Shown: piece after piece, positions 32,739-39,907 of the stretch
Layout: the number at the start of each line of letters is the position of its first letter
Position numbering within the stretch: the stretch's first letter is position 1
Source: Planctomycetota bacterium
GTDB taxonomy: Bacteria > Planctomycetota > Phycisphaerae > Phycisphaerales > SM1A02
Reading direction: 5' to 3'
Length of the DNA: 64,000 nucleotides
Assembly (NCBI GenBank): GCA_022574595.1
Contig: JACZRS010000011.1
Location: 1-64,000, forward strand
Position numbers and translations under genes: made by a program
Notes under the pieces: generated by a model
What the model was told of the DNA's origin: nothing
The model's database searches: none
Seen by the model: the letters and a program-made list of their open reading frames with translations, nothing else

Positions 32739-35029
32739 TGAGTACCGCAGCAACAGCAGCATCAAACTACTTTCAGCGTGGTTGGCGGCCTGTCCCTATT
32801 CCATATAAACAGAAAGGCCCAAAAGTCAACGGTTGGCAGCGCCTTCATGTCACAGAGGCAAACTTATCGCAATACTTTAACTGCCAGTTGATGAACATTG
32901 GTGTTCTTGTCGGCCCGCCATCTAAACTGATAGATATTGACTTAGACAGTCCCGAAGCCGTACGGCTTGCTGGGCAACTACTTCCCCCAACAGGTTCCAT
33001 ATTTGGGCGTGCCGGTAATAGGAACTCGCATCGTTTATACACCACCGACGAATTTGACGGCGCTGAGTCAGTTAGACACAAAGATAATGAAGGCAAGTCC
33101 ATTGTCGAACTGCGATGCAGTAGTGGGCTGCAAACTGTATTTCCTGATTCCGTGCATCCAAGCGGTGAACGAATTGAATGGGAGTTAGACGAAGAACCCC
33201 AGTCGGTTAATTTACCTCAACTAGCCGGTGCTGTTCGTGAACTTGCAGTAGCCTGCCTATTACTAAGGCACTATCCCAGCGAGGGTTCACGACATGAACT
33301 TGCACTATCACTTGCGGGGTGGTTACTTCGGCTAGGTTGGTTAGTAGCTAAGATAGAATACTTTATCGAAGTTGTTGCAGAAGCAGCGGGCGATGATGAA
33401 ATACAGGATAGAATTAGAGCAGTCGTCGATACTAAAAGTAAAATAGACGGGGGCGAGCTAGCTACAGGCTATCCGAATTTCAGCAAACTGATTGGCGTAG
33501 ATATTGCCAAGACTATTTCAAACTTGTTAAAGTCTGGGGATACAGCACCAACACTGAAATTCAATATCGAACAGACCCCTGGTTTAACAAAGTCAAAAGT
33601 GACAGCAGTTCTTGATGATGAAGTAATTGAAGTTGATACGTTTAACGTAGAAACAAGTGCAAAACGAACAGCCTTTGCAAAGATAGTACACGGACTAGCG
33701 CCTCACTTTGAACCTGCATATATCGAAGGCGAACTGCTAAAGGCAGCAACAACACGGCCAGATACAACGGCTGTTGATAAATCACTATCACGCGCTGAAT
33801 TGCTAGCAGAACGTGACCTTGAAACCGAACAGGCACTAGCAGCAATGCCCGCAGATATTGTTGGCGAGGCCGAGTTGATGCTGCAAGACGAACAACTTAT
33901 CGAGACTATCTACAAAGACATTGGCGCGCTTGGTGTTGTTGGTGAACGTAATACGGCGCTTGCAGTTTATGTCGCAGGTACTTCGAGGCTACTGGATAAA
34001 CCGTTATCAACTGTAACGCAAGGCACGACTTCCAGCGGTAAGAGCCACACAAATAACAGAGTAGCCGAACTATTCCCGCCAGAGTGCAGAATGAATGTAA
34101 CCAGTATGTCGGCGCAGGCTCTTTACTATCTTGAACCTGGAAGTCTTATTCACACTTTTGTAGTACATGGCGAAAAGTGCCGTATTCAAGACGACTCGCA
34201 GGTTGAAATGACGCGCGCACTACGGGAATTACAAAGTGAAAATGTGCTAGATAAAATAGTGACAACTACGCAAGGAGGTATTCCCGTAACCAAGCGTATA
34301 CACCAAGACGGGCCAATTGCATACTGTGATACAACTACTCTAACCGACCTATTTGACGAAGATAGCAACCGAGTCCTTCAACTATCAACCGACGAAGGGC
34401 AAGAACAAACTGCTAAAGTCAAACAGCAAATAGCCGAAGCAGCTCAGTACGGTACGGTTGATACTTCCCGCACTATTTTAATTCACCACGCATTACAAAG
34501 ACTGCTAAAGCGAGTACAAGTCACAATACCGTTTGCGATAAAGTTAAACGCAGCTATCCCCAGTGATAAGACGCAGGCGCGCCGAGCTACTTCGCATATT
34601 TTTGAAGTAATTAAAGCGGTATCATTGCTTCATCAGAGACAGCGATTCGCTGGGGAAATTCAGCACGGGTTTACTATCGAAGCTACTTTGCGAGATTATG
34701 GAATTGCGCGCGACCTACTTATTGGGCCATTAGGTAGAAGTCTTGGCGGTGCAATGCAGCCTGCACTAGTGAACTTATTTCGACGACTGCAAGACCGGTA
34801 TGCCATCAGTGAGGTTTTCACCACAAGCGAGGCGGCTCTTAGCGACCCCAATGTGAAAAGCAAAAAGATGGCTGCAAACTTGCGGACTATTGCTGACACT
34901 GGGGGGGCTATCGAATTAGTCGAAGCAAACAAAGGCTGCAAACCCAGTAAGTGGCGCATTGTTGGTGAACTGCCAGAACAGGCTGAGATATTCTTACCTG
35001 AGGCTGTAGAATTGGGGGATATATCGTGA
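32738..35029 (+). CDS. Prim-pol replication protein with helicase-like C-terminal domain
   Basis: 763 aa from ATG 32738, with GGGGGG upstream. Residues ~1-170 are a bifunctional DNA primase/polymerase domain (YFQRGWRPVPIP, MNIGVLVGPPSKLIDIDLDSPEA; the catalytic acidic pair is D66/D68). The C-terminal half has a Walker A motif, GTTSSGKSH near residue 430, within a region like the helicase/ATPase parts of Prim-pol replication proteins. Family members in plasmids and phage satellites prime and drive replication from iterons. Iteron-like repeats lie both at the element's left end and directly downstream of this gene. This is the strongest sign that the element can replicate outside the chromosome. 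Confidence 0.8.
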   Translation: MSTAATAASNYFQRGWRPVPIPYKQKGPKVNGWQRLHVTEANLSQYFNCQLMNIGVLVGPPSKLIDIDLDSPEAVRLAGQLLPPTGSIFGRAGNRNSHRLYTTDEFDGAESVRHKDNEGKSIVELRCSSGLQTVFPDSVHPSGERIEWELDEEPQSVNLPQLAGAVRELAVACLLLRHYPSEGSRHELALSLAGWLLRLGWLVAKIEYFIEVVAEAAGDDEIQDRIRAVVDTKSKIDGGELATGYPNFSKLIGVDIAKTISNLLKSGDTAPTLKFNIEQTPGLTKSKVTAVLDDEVIEVDTFNVETSAKRTAFAKIVHGLAPHFEPAYIEGELLKAATTRPDTTAVDKSLSRAELLAERDLETEQALAAMPADIVGEAELMLQDEQLIETIYKDIGALGVVGERNTALAVYVAGTSRLLDKPLSTVTQGTTSSGKSHTNNRVAELFPPECRMNVTSMSAQALYYLEPGSLIHTFVVHGEKCRIQDDSQVEMTRALRELQSENVLDKIVTTTQGGIPVTKRIHQDGPIAYCDTTTLTDLFDEDSNRVLQLSTDEGQEQTAKVKQQIAEAAQYGTVDTSRTILIHHALQRLLKRVQVTIPFAIKLNAAIPSDKTQARRATSHIFEVIKAVSLLHQRQRFAGEIQHGFTIEATLRDYGIARDLLIGPLGRSLGGAMQPALVNLFRRLQDRYAISEVFTTSEAALSDPNVKSKKMAANLRTIADTGGAIELVEANKGCKPSKWRIVGELPEQAEIFLPEAVELGDIS

Positions 35030-35108
35030 TTTGTGTCACCATACCGTCACCAAACCGCAAGGTGACACTAAAGTCTTTATGCTGCAAAGACTTACAGTTT
35101 GTGTCACC
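35030..35108 (+). repeat. Iteron-like repeat cluster, right
   Basis: GGTGACACAAA is inverted at 35030-35040 and 35098-35108, and a variant GGTGACACTAA is direct at 35061-35071. A further CGTCACC is at 35045-35051. The first two copies can pair as a hairpin. The cluster starts at the stop codon of the Prim-pol gene. Confidence 0.7.
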
Positions 35109-35161
35109 GCGCAATCAGCATACCTCCAGGTTTTTTTTATTTACGACTCAGCGGGGTAGTG

Positions 35162-35410
35162 ATGGCTGAGTTAAGTCTAATTCAAAGTCCAATAGCAGTC
35201 GGTGCTAAAGGCGCAGCAGGAATGTTCAGTATGAGTGAACGCAACTGGCGCAGGCTTAATTCTAGTGGCCTTATTCCGTCCCCAATACGAATTAACGGGG
35301 CTGTTAGATGGCTGGTTTGTGACTTAAACCTTTGGGCAAAGCGCGATTGTCCGACTCGCGCAGTATTTGAACAGCAACGGTTGCAGGAACCTGAGACAAA
35401 GGCGCTTTAA
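35162..35410 (+). CDS. AlpA-like regulatory protein
   Basis: 82 aa from ATG 35162; the upstream frame would add 21 residues with no support. The protein contains GMFSMSERNWRRLNSSGLIPSPIRINGAVRWLVCDLNLWAKRDCP, typical of AlpA-like winged helices of phages and satellites (Ser/Thr-x-R-x-W-x-R-L, then x-G-x-x-R-W). It lies between the replication gene and the integrase promoter, a usual place for an excision activator. Confidence 0.75.
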   Translation: MAELSLIQSPIAVGAKGAAGMFSMSERNWRRLNSSGLIPSPIRINGAVRWLVCDLNLWAKRDCPTRAVFEQQRLQEPETKAL

Positions 35411-35450
35411 CATACCTTTACGGCTATTTATGGGTGTTTTGATGTTAAAA

Positions 35451-35470
35451 CTTGACAAGCACTTGCCAAA
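35451..35470 (+). repeat. Arm-like site, copy 3, overlapping the integrase promoter
   Basis: CTTGACAAGCACTTGCCAAA; 18 of 20 bases agree with copy 1. It contains the TTGACA box of the promoter at 35452-35479, so a protein bound here would repress the integrase. Confidence 0.75.
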
Positions 35471-35479
35471 CCTTACTAT
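35452..35479 (+). promoter_or_regulatory. Integrase promoter
   Basis: TTGACA (35452-35457), 16-bp spacer and TACTAT (35474-35479). The first start codon of the integrase lies about 100 bp downstream. The -35 box is inside the arm-like repeat. Confidence 0.6.
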
Positions 35480-35488
35480 TTGGTTGTC

Positions 35489-35594
35489 GAAACCCTCACC
35501 TAATTCATTCGACTACAAACTTGGTATCTGCTCGGCTGATTGTTTCCGTGAGGGTTACGACTCGGTTGGGCAGATACCTTATGGAAACCCTCAC
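35489..35594 (+). promoter_or_regulatory. Structured integrase leader with overlapping complementary segments
   Basis: Five segments occur in order: AACCCTCAC (35491-35499), GGTATCTGC (35523-35531), GTGAGGGTT (35548-35556), GCAGATACC (35570-35578), AACCCTCAC (35586-35594). Segments 2 and 4 pair over 9 bp. Segment 3 pairs with either 1 or 5 over 9 bp. Both pairings cross the 2-4 helix, so the RNA could form a pseudoknot, or switch between forms that do or do not include the start-codon region at 35581-35596. Confidence 0.6.
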
Positions 35595-36852
35595 AATGTC
35601 TGACACAACAAAACAAAAACGTAACCGAAAAGAAAACCCACACAGCGGTTTTAGCCTAGCTCGGCCAGTCTACAAAGCCAGTGACGGCAAAAAACGCAAG
35701 AGCGCAATCCACCACGCTCGATTCAAAGATGTCGCGGGCATATGGCGACGGCTGCCACTGTTCACTGATGCCCAAAGCTCTGCCGCATTTGCTCGAAAGT
35801 TAGTGCTGGTTGTTTCACTTCGCGCAGCAGGTGAATCACTAGGTGCTGAGCTATCCAGGTGGACAGACAGCCTTGCACCAAAGTTAAGGGACCGACTGGT
35901 TCTTTGGGGGATAGTTGAACAACTACAAATTGAAGTCGTTAAAACTTTACTTGAGCATATGGACGACTGGAAACAGTCAGTTAAAGACACTGGCAGCGGA
36001 GAAAATAACGCAAAGCTGCGATACACAAGAGTTAAAAAAGTCTTATTATACGGTTGCGGATACATTCGGTTTACTGATATTGATAGTCTTCACGTGACTG
36101 CGTATCTAGCTGCAATGAACTGTGCTACTAGGACAAGAAACCACTTTAACGGCGCATTAAGACAATTTTGCAAATTCATGGTAAAGAATAAGTTTGCAAC
36201 TCATTCGCCACTGGAAACGCTAACAAACGTAAAAATAACAGACGAAAAACGCCGTCGTTCGCTAACTGCCAAAGAATTTACCAAGTTATTGCAAACAACT
36301 CTAAACGGCCCTAAAGACGGAGTAGATAGTCCAATAGTCGGGGGTATGAGTGGTTTTGAACGTTCAACACTTTACTGGTTAGCAAGCGAAACCGGATACC
36401 GCAGAAACGAAATTGCGTCACTTACTAAAAGCAGTATCAACTTGGACAGCGTACCAGCAACGGTTGAGGTTCTAGCAAACGCAACAAAGAACAAACGAGA
36501 CAGCAAACTATCAATTACAGGCGAACTAGGGCAAAGGCTAAAAACACTCTTACGGGGTAAGTCGCCAGCAGCACCGGCGTTCAAAATGCCAGAAAAGACT
36601 GCACAAATGATAAAACAAGACTTGGAACAGGCTGGTATCCCATTTATTACTCAAGACGGGCGGTTCGATTTTCATTCTTTAAGAGTGCAACTCGCGGCTA
36701 CTTTGATACGAGCAAATTGCAATATCAAAGTGGTTCAAAGCAGACTACGCCACCAAGACTCTAAACTTACTTTGGATATTTATTCAAGGTTAGGCCAGTC
36801 AGAAGTAGACGCTGCCGCTGTTGCAGCACTGCCAAGAATGAACATTGCGTAA
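35581..36852 (+). CDS. Tyrosine recombinase (integrase) of the element
   Basis: 423 aa from ATG 35581 (ATG 35596 would give 418); a TTG at 35452 overlaps the promoter and is rejected. The N-terminal ~130 residues are basic and likely bind arm-type DNA. The catalytic domain shows Arg in ETGYRRNEIASL, the His-x-x-Arg pair in FHSLRVQLAATLI, a His in RLRHQDSKLTLDIYSRL and the nucleophilic Tyr in DIYSRL. It would recombine the 3' end of tRNA-Thr with a site on the circular element. The gene ends 232 bp before attR. A terminator follows. Confidence 0.88.
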   Translation: METLTMSDTTKQKRNRKENPHSGFSLARPVYKASDGKKRKSAIHHARFKDVAGIWRRLPLFTDAQSSAAFARKLVLVVSLRAAGESLGAELSRWTDSLAPKLRDRLVLWGIVEQLQIEVVKTLLEHMDDWKQSVKDTGSGENNAKLRYTRVKKVLLYGCGYIRFTDIDSLHVTAYLAAMNCATRTRNHFNGALRQFCKFMVKNKFATHSPLETLTNVKITDEKRRRSLTAKEFTKLLQTTLNGPKDGVDSPIVGGMSGFERSTLYWLASETGYRRNEIASLTKSSINLDSVPATVEVLANATKNKRDSKLSITGELGQRLKTLLRGKSPAAPAFKMPEKTAQMIKQDLEQAGIPFITQDGRFDFHSLRVQLAATLIRANCNIKVVQSRLRHQDSKLTLDIYSRLGQSEVDAAAVAALPRMNIA

Positions 36853-36914
36853 TGACGCTGGGGGGGGCTGAGATAACCCTGTCCACGTACACTCAAAACA
36901 CACTTCGCGTAACT

Positions 36915-36938
36915 ACCCGCCTAACCAGCGGGTTTTTT
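36915..36938 (+). terminator. Rho-independent terminator of the integrase gene
   Basis: ACCCGC (36915-36920), a 7-nt loop and GCGGGT (36928-36933), running into TTTTTT. It stops transcription from the element before the right attachment site. Confidence 0.75.
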
Positions 36939-36942
36939 AATA

Positions 36943-36962
36943 CTTGACACACACTTGCCAAA
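36943..36962 (+). repeat. Arm-like site, copy 4
   Basis: CTTGACACACACTTGCCAAA, about 120 bp inside the right attachment site, the same distance class as the arm sites at the left end. Confidence 0.7.
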
Positions 36963-37084
36963 CAGTAGTCCTTTTATGTCCGTAATTGGCCGTGCATGGC
37001 AGTTTGTGTTTTGTAGTAATACGTGAATAACAGCAATAAACGGCTATTTAACGTTATTAGACGACTTTTCTATTTACTTAATTT

Positions 37085-37129
37085 GGTTTTGTAAACCGTA
37101 GGTTGTGGGTTCGAGTCCCTCCGGTGGCT
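37085..37129 (+). repeat. attR: duplicated 3' end of tRNA-Thr
   Basis: 45 bp matching the last 45 bases of the tRNA-Thr gene with three differences, each a transition. The displaced original 3' end of the tRNA is expected here. It marks the right boundary of the element. Confidence 0.9.
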
Positions 37130-37140
37130 TAGAGAGGGGT

Positions 37141-37163
37141 GAGTCTTGAGTCCTGAGTCTTGA
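37141..37163 (+). repeat. Heptamer tandem repeat (GAGTCYT)
   Basis: Three heptamers, GAGTCTT, GAGTCCT and GAGTCTT, directly downstream of attR. They resemble the heptamers at 37388-37463 in length but not in sequence. Confidence 0.5.
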
Positions 37164-37288
37164 AGGATGTAGTTACGCCGGACCTGAGGCTTTGCGAAGT
37201 CGTAGATCCGCATATGGCGGGGTCCGGGTCTTTCCTTATCTGTCTTGCTCGACTGCTTTGAGGGCGATACAGTATGCCCCTTGATTTT

Positions 37289-37371
37289 GGGCGGGTGCCG
37301 GAGTGGTCAATCGGGACGGGCTGTAAACCCGTTGGCTTACGCCTTCACAGGTTCGAATCCTGTTCCGCCCA
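37289..37371 (+). tRNA. tRNA-Tyr (GTA)
   Basis: 83 nt, acceptor stem GGGCGGG/TCCGCCC with one G-T pair, discriminator A. Anticodon stem ACGGG/CCCGT with loop CTGTAAA, anticodon GTA. The long variable arm expected of tRNA-Tyr is present (TGGCTTACGCCTTCA). Confidence 0.93.
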
Positions 37372-37387
37372 TTGGATAAGAAGAAAA

Positions 37388-37463
37388 GGGACTTGGCACT
37401 TGGCACTAGGCATTAGTAAAGACATTGTCTTCTTCCCTAGTCCCTAGTGCCTAATGCCTAATG
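37388..37463. repeat. Inverted arrays of degenerate heptamers forming a long hairpin
   Basis: The left half carries GGGACTT, GGCACTT, GGCACTA and GGCATTA in tandem (37388-37415). The right half carries the reverse-complement set TAGTCCC, TAGTGCC, TAATGCC, TAATG (37438-37463). AAGACA/TGTCTT closes the centre. The whole can fold into one hairpin between the two tRNA genes. Confidence 0.65.
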
Positions 37464-37464
37464 T

Positions 37465-37492
37465 CGAAGATCCGCCTGTGGCGGGCCTTCTT
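37465..37492. repeat. Hairpin GAAGATCCGCC/GGCGGGCCTTC
   Basis: GAAG-CCGCC and GGCGG-CTTC pair with a short loop directly before the tRNA-Pro gene; a similar AGATCCGC...GGCGGGGTCC lies near 37205-37228 downstream of attR. Confidence 0.4.
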
Positions 37493-37498
37493 CACTCG

Positions 37499-37612
<114 letters not shown>

Positions 37613-37673
37613 GCGGGAGCCGCGCAGCGGCAAAGATGCGCTAGCAGCTTGTGACAGAGATTCCACGAAGTGC

Positions 37674-37690
37674 AATCCTGTCACCCCCGA
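37674..37690 (+). repeat. Fossil copy of the tRNA-Pro 3' end
   Basis: AATCCTGTCACCCCCGA repeats the tRNA-Pro 3' end (AATCCTGTCACCCCGA) with one extra C. The rest of the tRNA is missing. It is followed by ATTGCAGC/GCTGCAAT, a perfect hairpin. It could mark an old integration event at tRNA-Pro. Confidence 0.5.
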
Positions 37691-37884
37691 TTGCAGCGAA
37701 GCTGCAATAGAGCAGTGGAGCATATGAACAGGTGAACAGGTGAAAGATTGTGCAAACTTGATATATTACAATTTTGCACCAACTGCGACACTGCGGTCTC
37801 CTGTTCTCCTGATCATCTTCTTCTGCTTAACAGATTGCAATTTGCTCCGAAAATGCCCAGGTATTAATCGCTACAATTCTCTAC

Positions 37885-38235
37885 ATGCTAATTCGAGCCG
37901 AAAAAAAAAGTGATCGTGATGCGGTGCATGCTGTTAATGTTTCAGCCTTTCCAACACCATCCGTGGCCGATCTTGTTGATGCTCTTCGAGATCAAACGCA
38001 ACCGATCGTTTCACTTGTTGCTGAGGAGGCAGGCGAAGTCGTTGGCCACATCATGTTTTCACCGGTTACACTAGAGGGATCTCCCGGGCTCAAAATGATG
38101 GGTCTGGCCCCCATGGCCGTATCACCCCAACACCAGCGCAAAGGGATAGGCTCCGCACACGCTCAGCACATCTTGAATACGAACGAGGCAGAACAACTCA
38201 TGCACGAAATTCTAAAATTCCTGTCAGATCCATAA
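37885..38235 (+). pseudogene. Truncated GNAT acetyltransferase
   Basis: The first ~95 residues match GNAT N-acetyltransferases (IRAEKKSDRDAVHAVNVSAF, GEVVGHIMFSPV, GLAPMAVSPQHQRKGIGSA, the acetyl-CoA-binding motif A). The expected continuation after motif A (the ~60 residues of the last helices and strand) is absent; instead the frame ends in unrelated sequence (HILNTNEAEQLMHEILKFL). It is therefore probably a degraded or recombined gene. No intact second half was seen in another frame nearby. Confidence 0.6.
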
Positions 38236-38421
38236 ACTCTCCAGTACTCCAAAGCTATCACCGTGTAAAGCTATCTTTGTCTGAAGCCTTATCCAGTGTA
38301 AAGCCGGCGTTTGTTTGACCGGTCGAACGACGCTAAGTGCCGTACTATAATTACATCAACTGCAACAGTTGGCTAGCAACTCCAAAAACTATGAATTTGA
38401 TAAATACTGGAGCGAATTAAC

Positions 38422-39276
38422 ATGAAAACTCTTAATAACAACAAGCAACAAACAAACGATCTTGCTGAGCAAATCTGTTTGATGCAAAGGCAATTGCAAC
38501 GTCAAAAGAACTTTCTTTGGTTGTTAACGATTAGTTTGCTTAGTATGATAGCGATCGGAGCTACATCTCAACAGGATGCGAATGTTATTCGCACCAAGAA
38601 ATTGCAAGTCGTAAACGATAATGGAACAGTTCTTGGAGAATTCAGCTCTAATAAATATGGCGGAACGCTACAGATTTCAAATACACAAGGGCACAAAGTC
38701 GTTCGACTCGAAGCTGATTATTACGGTGGCGCTATGCATACTTTCCATAACGATGGTCGCAAGGGAGCCGCACTCCGTCAGTACCCGATTGCCGATATAG
38801 ATAATAAAACGCTGACCGGAGGAATGGTCGAAGTTTTTGATCATAAAGAAGAATCGGTCGTGGTTTTAGGATCCGGCGTCGATCGTGGCGTCGCAGTTTC
38901 TATGGGTGCAGGCTACAATGGGGGAGCAGTGGTTGTTTTCCGTAATGGCGCTCCCATCCATTTCGCTCGGCCGAAGTTAAACGCTATCAATACATTGCCA
39001 CAAGACTTAAACGGCTTACGCTTTGTCTCCATAGGCAAATACGAAGGCGGACTAGGTCCAAACGGAATGGTTCTTGGATATTGGTTCGTAAAGTTTAAAG
39101 ATGGATATGTGTCCTGGCAACACTCAGATTTTAGTGAGGGCGGCAAGTATACTGTTGCTAAAGATGGAACAATAAAAGCCAAGATAGGAACAAAGCGAAC
39201 TATTGAGGGCTTCATTGATAGAGAAAATAGCAGACTTTTCTGGGCGGGAAAGTGGTACAGGCTGCAAAACAAATAA
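38422..39276 (+). CDS. Membrane-anchored beta-rich hypothetical protein
   Basis: 284 aa; ATG preceded by GGAGCG. An N-terminal coiled coil (LAEQICLMQRQLQRQ) is followed by one membrane helix near residues 32-48 (FLWLLTISLLSMIAIGA). The rest is beta-rich with repeated patterns (VLGEFSSNKYGGTLQISN, GHKVVRLEADYYGGAMHTFHNDG). I do not recognise a family. TATAAT at 38346-38351 may be its -10 box. The next gene overlaps its stop (TAATG). Confidence 0.6.
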   Translation: MKTLNNNKQQTNDLAEQICLMQRQLQRQKNFLWLLTISLLSMIAIGATSQQDANVIRTKKLQVVNDNGTVLGEFSSNKYGGTLQISNTQGHKVVRLEADYYGGAMHTFHNDGRKGAALRQYPIADIDNKTLTGGMVEVFDHKEESVVVLGSGVDRGVAVSMGAGYNGGAVVVFRNGAPIHFARPKLNAINTLPQDLNGLRFVSIGKYEGGLGPNGMVLGYWFVKFKDGYVSWQHSDFSEGGKYTVAKDGTIKAKIGTKRTIEGFIDRENSRLFWAGKWYRLQNK

Positions 39277-39857
39277 TGATAAAATCACAAACACACAGAA
39301 AAGTAATTGGGGGCTTATTCATCGCATTAGCTCTCTATCTGGTAACTACGATATTTGGAATGTATTTTGAGAACCATCCACTTTGGCAGAAAATAATTAT
39401 TTGTGCACTAGTGCCCTTATATCTGTTGGCAGGCTTTTCTCAATTAAAAAATAAATCATGGGGCATATGGGTTTCACTACCAATATCGCTTGCAATGATT
39501 GTTATATTCCCCATAGGTACTTTTCTTTCCGCATACTTATTGTGGGCTCTAATCAAATTGGAAAATGATAGTGAAGAATACAACAATAGATTCTTCAAAA
39601 AATTAGCCTGCCTTAAACTACTTGATTATTTTATTCTTACATTCTTATGTTGTCTAATACCCTACGGAGCTCTTGCCGGCCATACAATTGGTGGCGCTAA
39701 TTTCTTTGCTACGGCAATATCGTTATTATTTTGTTGTGTAGGGGTTATTAGTAAAATTATCTCTAAATCGAAGCTTGCCTGGGTTTATGTATTGCTTGCG
39801 ATAATACCCGTATGCATATTTATTTTTAGAAAATTTGAAGCCGGCTACGGCCCATGA
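39276..39857 (+). CDS. Multi-helix membrane protein of unknown function
   Basis: 193 aa from ATG 39276, which shares a base with the stop of the previous gene (TAATG). About five to six membrane helices are visible: VIGGLFIALALYLVTTIFG, IIICALVPLYLLAGF, WGIWVSLPISLAMIVIFPIG, LLDYFILTFLCCLIPYGAL, FATAISLLFCCVGVI and VYVLLAIIPVCIFIF. There are no recognised functional motifs. The tight coupling suggests a partner role with the anchored beta protein upstream. Confidence 0.65.
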   Translation: MIKSQTHRKVIGGLFIALALYLVTTIFGMYFENHPLWQKIIICALVPLYLLAGFSQLKNKSWGIWVSLPISLAMIVIFPIGTFLSAYLLWALIKLENDSEEYNNRFFKKLACLKLLDYFILTFLCCLIPYGALAGHTIGGANFFATAISLLFCCVGVISKIISKSKLAWVYVLLAIIPVCIFIFRKFEAGYGP

Positions 39858-39907
39858 TGGTAAAATAACAGGCTGGCAGATGATCCCAATATAAGGAAGA
39901 ATTAACC

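Larger units (their letters stand above)
28047..37129 (+). mobile_element. tRNA-Thr-integrated element with integrase, AlpA-like regulators and Prim-pol replication protein
   Basis: About 9.1 kb between two copies of the tRNA-Thr 3' end. All genes face right: a MerR-like protein (29050), three ORFans (29426-31441), a further DNA-binding candidate (31557), two excisionase/AlpA-like proteins (32271, 35162), a Prim-pol/helicase (32738) and a tyrosine integrase (35581) with its terminator. Repeated 11-bp iteron-like and 20-bp arm-like motifs occur in it. There are no terminase, capsid, tail, relaxase or T4SS genes. This gene content fits an integrative plasmid or a phage satellite. Base composition and intergenic density differ from the flanking pnt/kor/mnmG region. 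Confidence 0.9.

Noticed and set aside
28047-37129. A temperate prophage
   Set aside because: No terminase, portal, capsid, tail or lysis gene was found, and the element is only 9 kb.
37085-37129. A second tRNA-Thr gene
   Set aside because: The 5' half is replaced by AT-rich element sequence; it is a fragment generated by integration.
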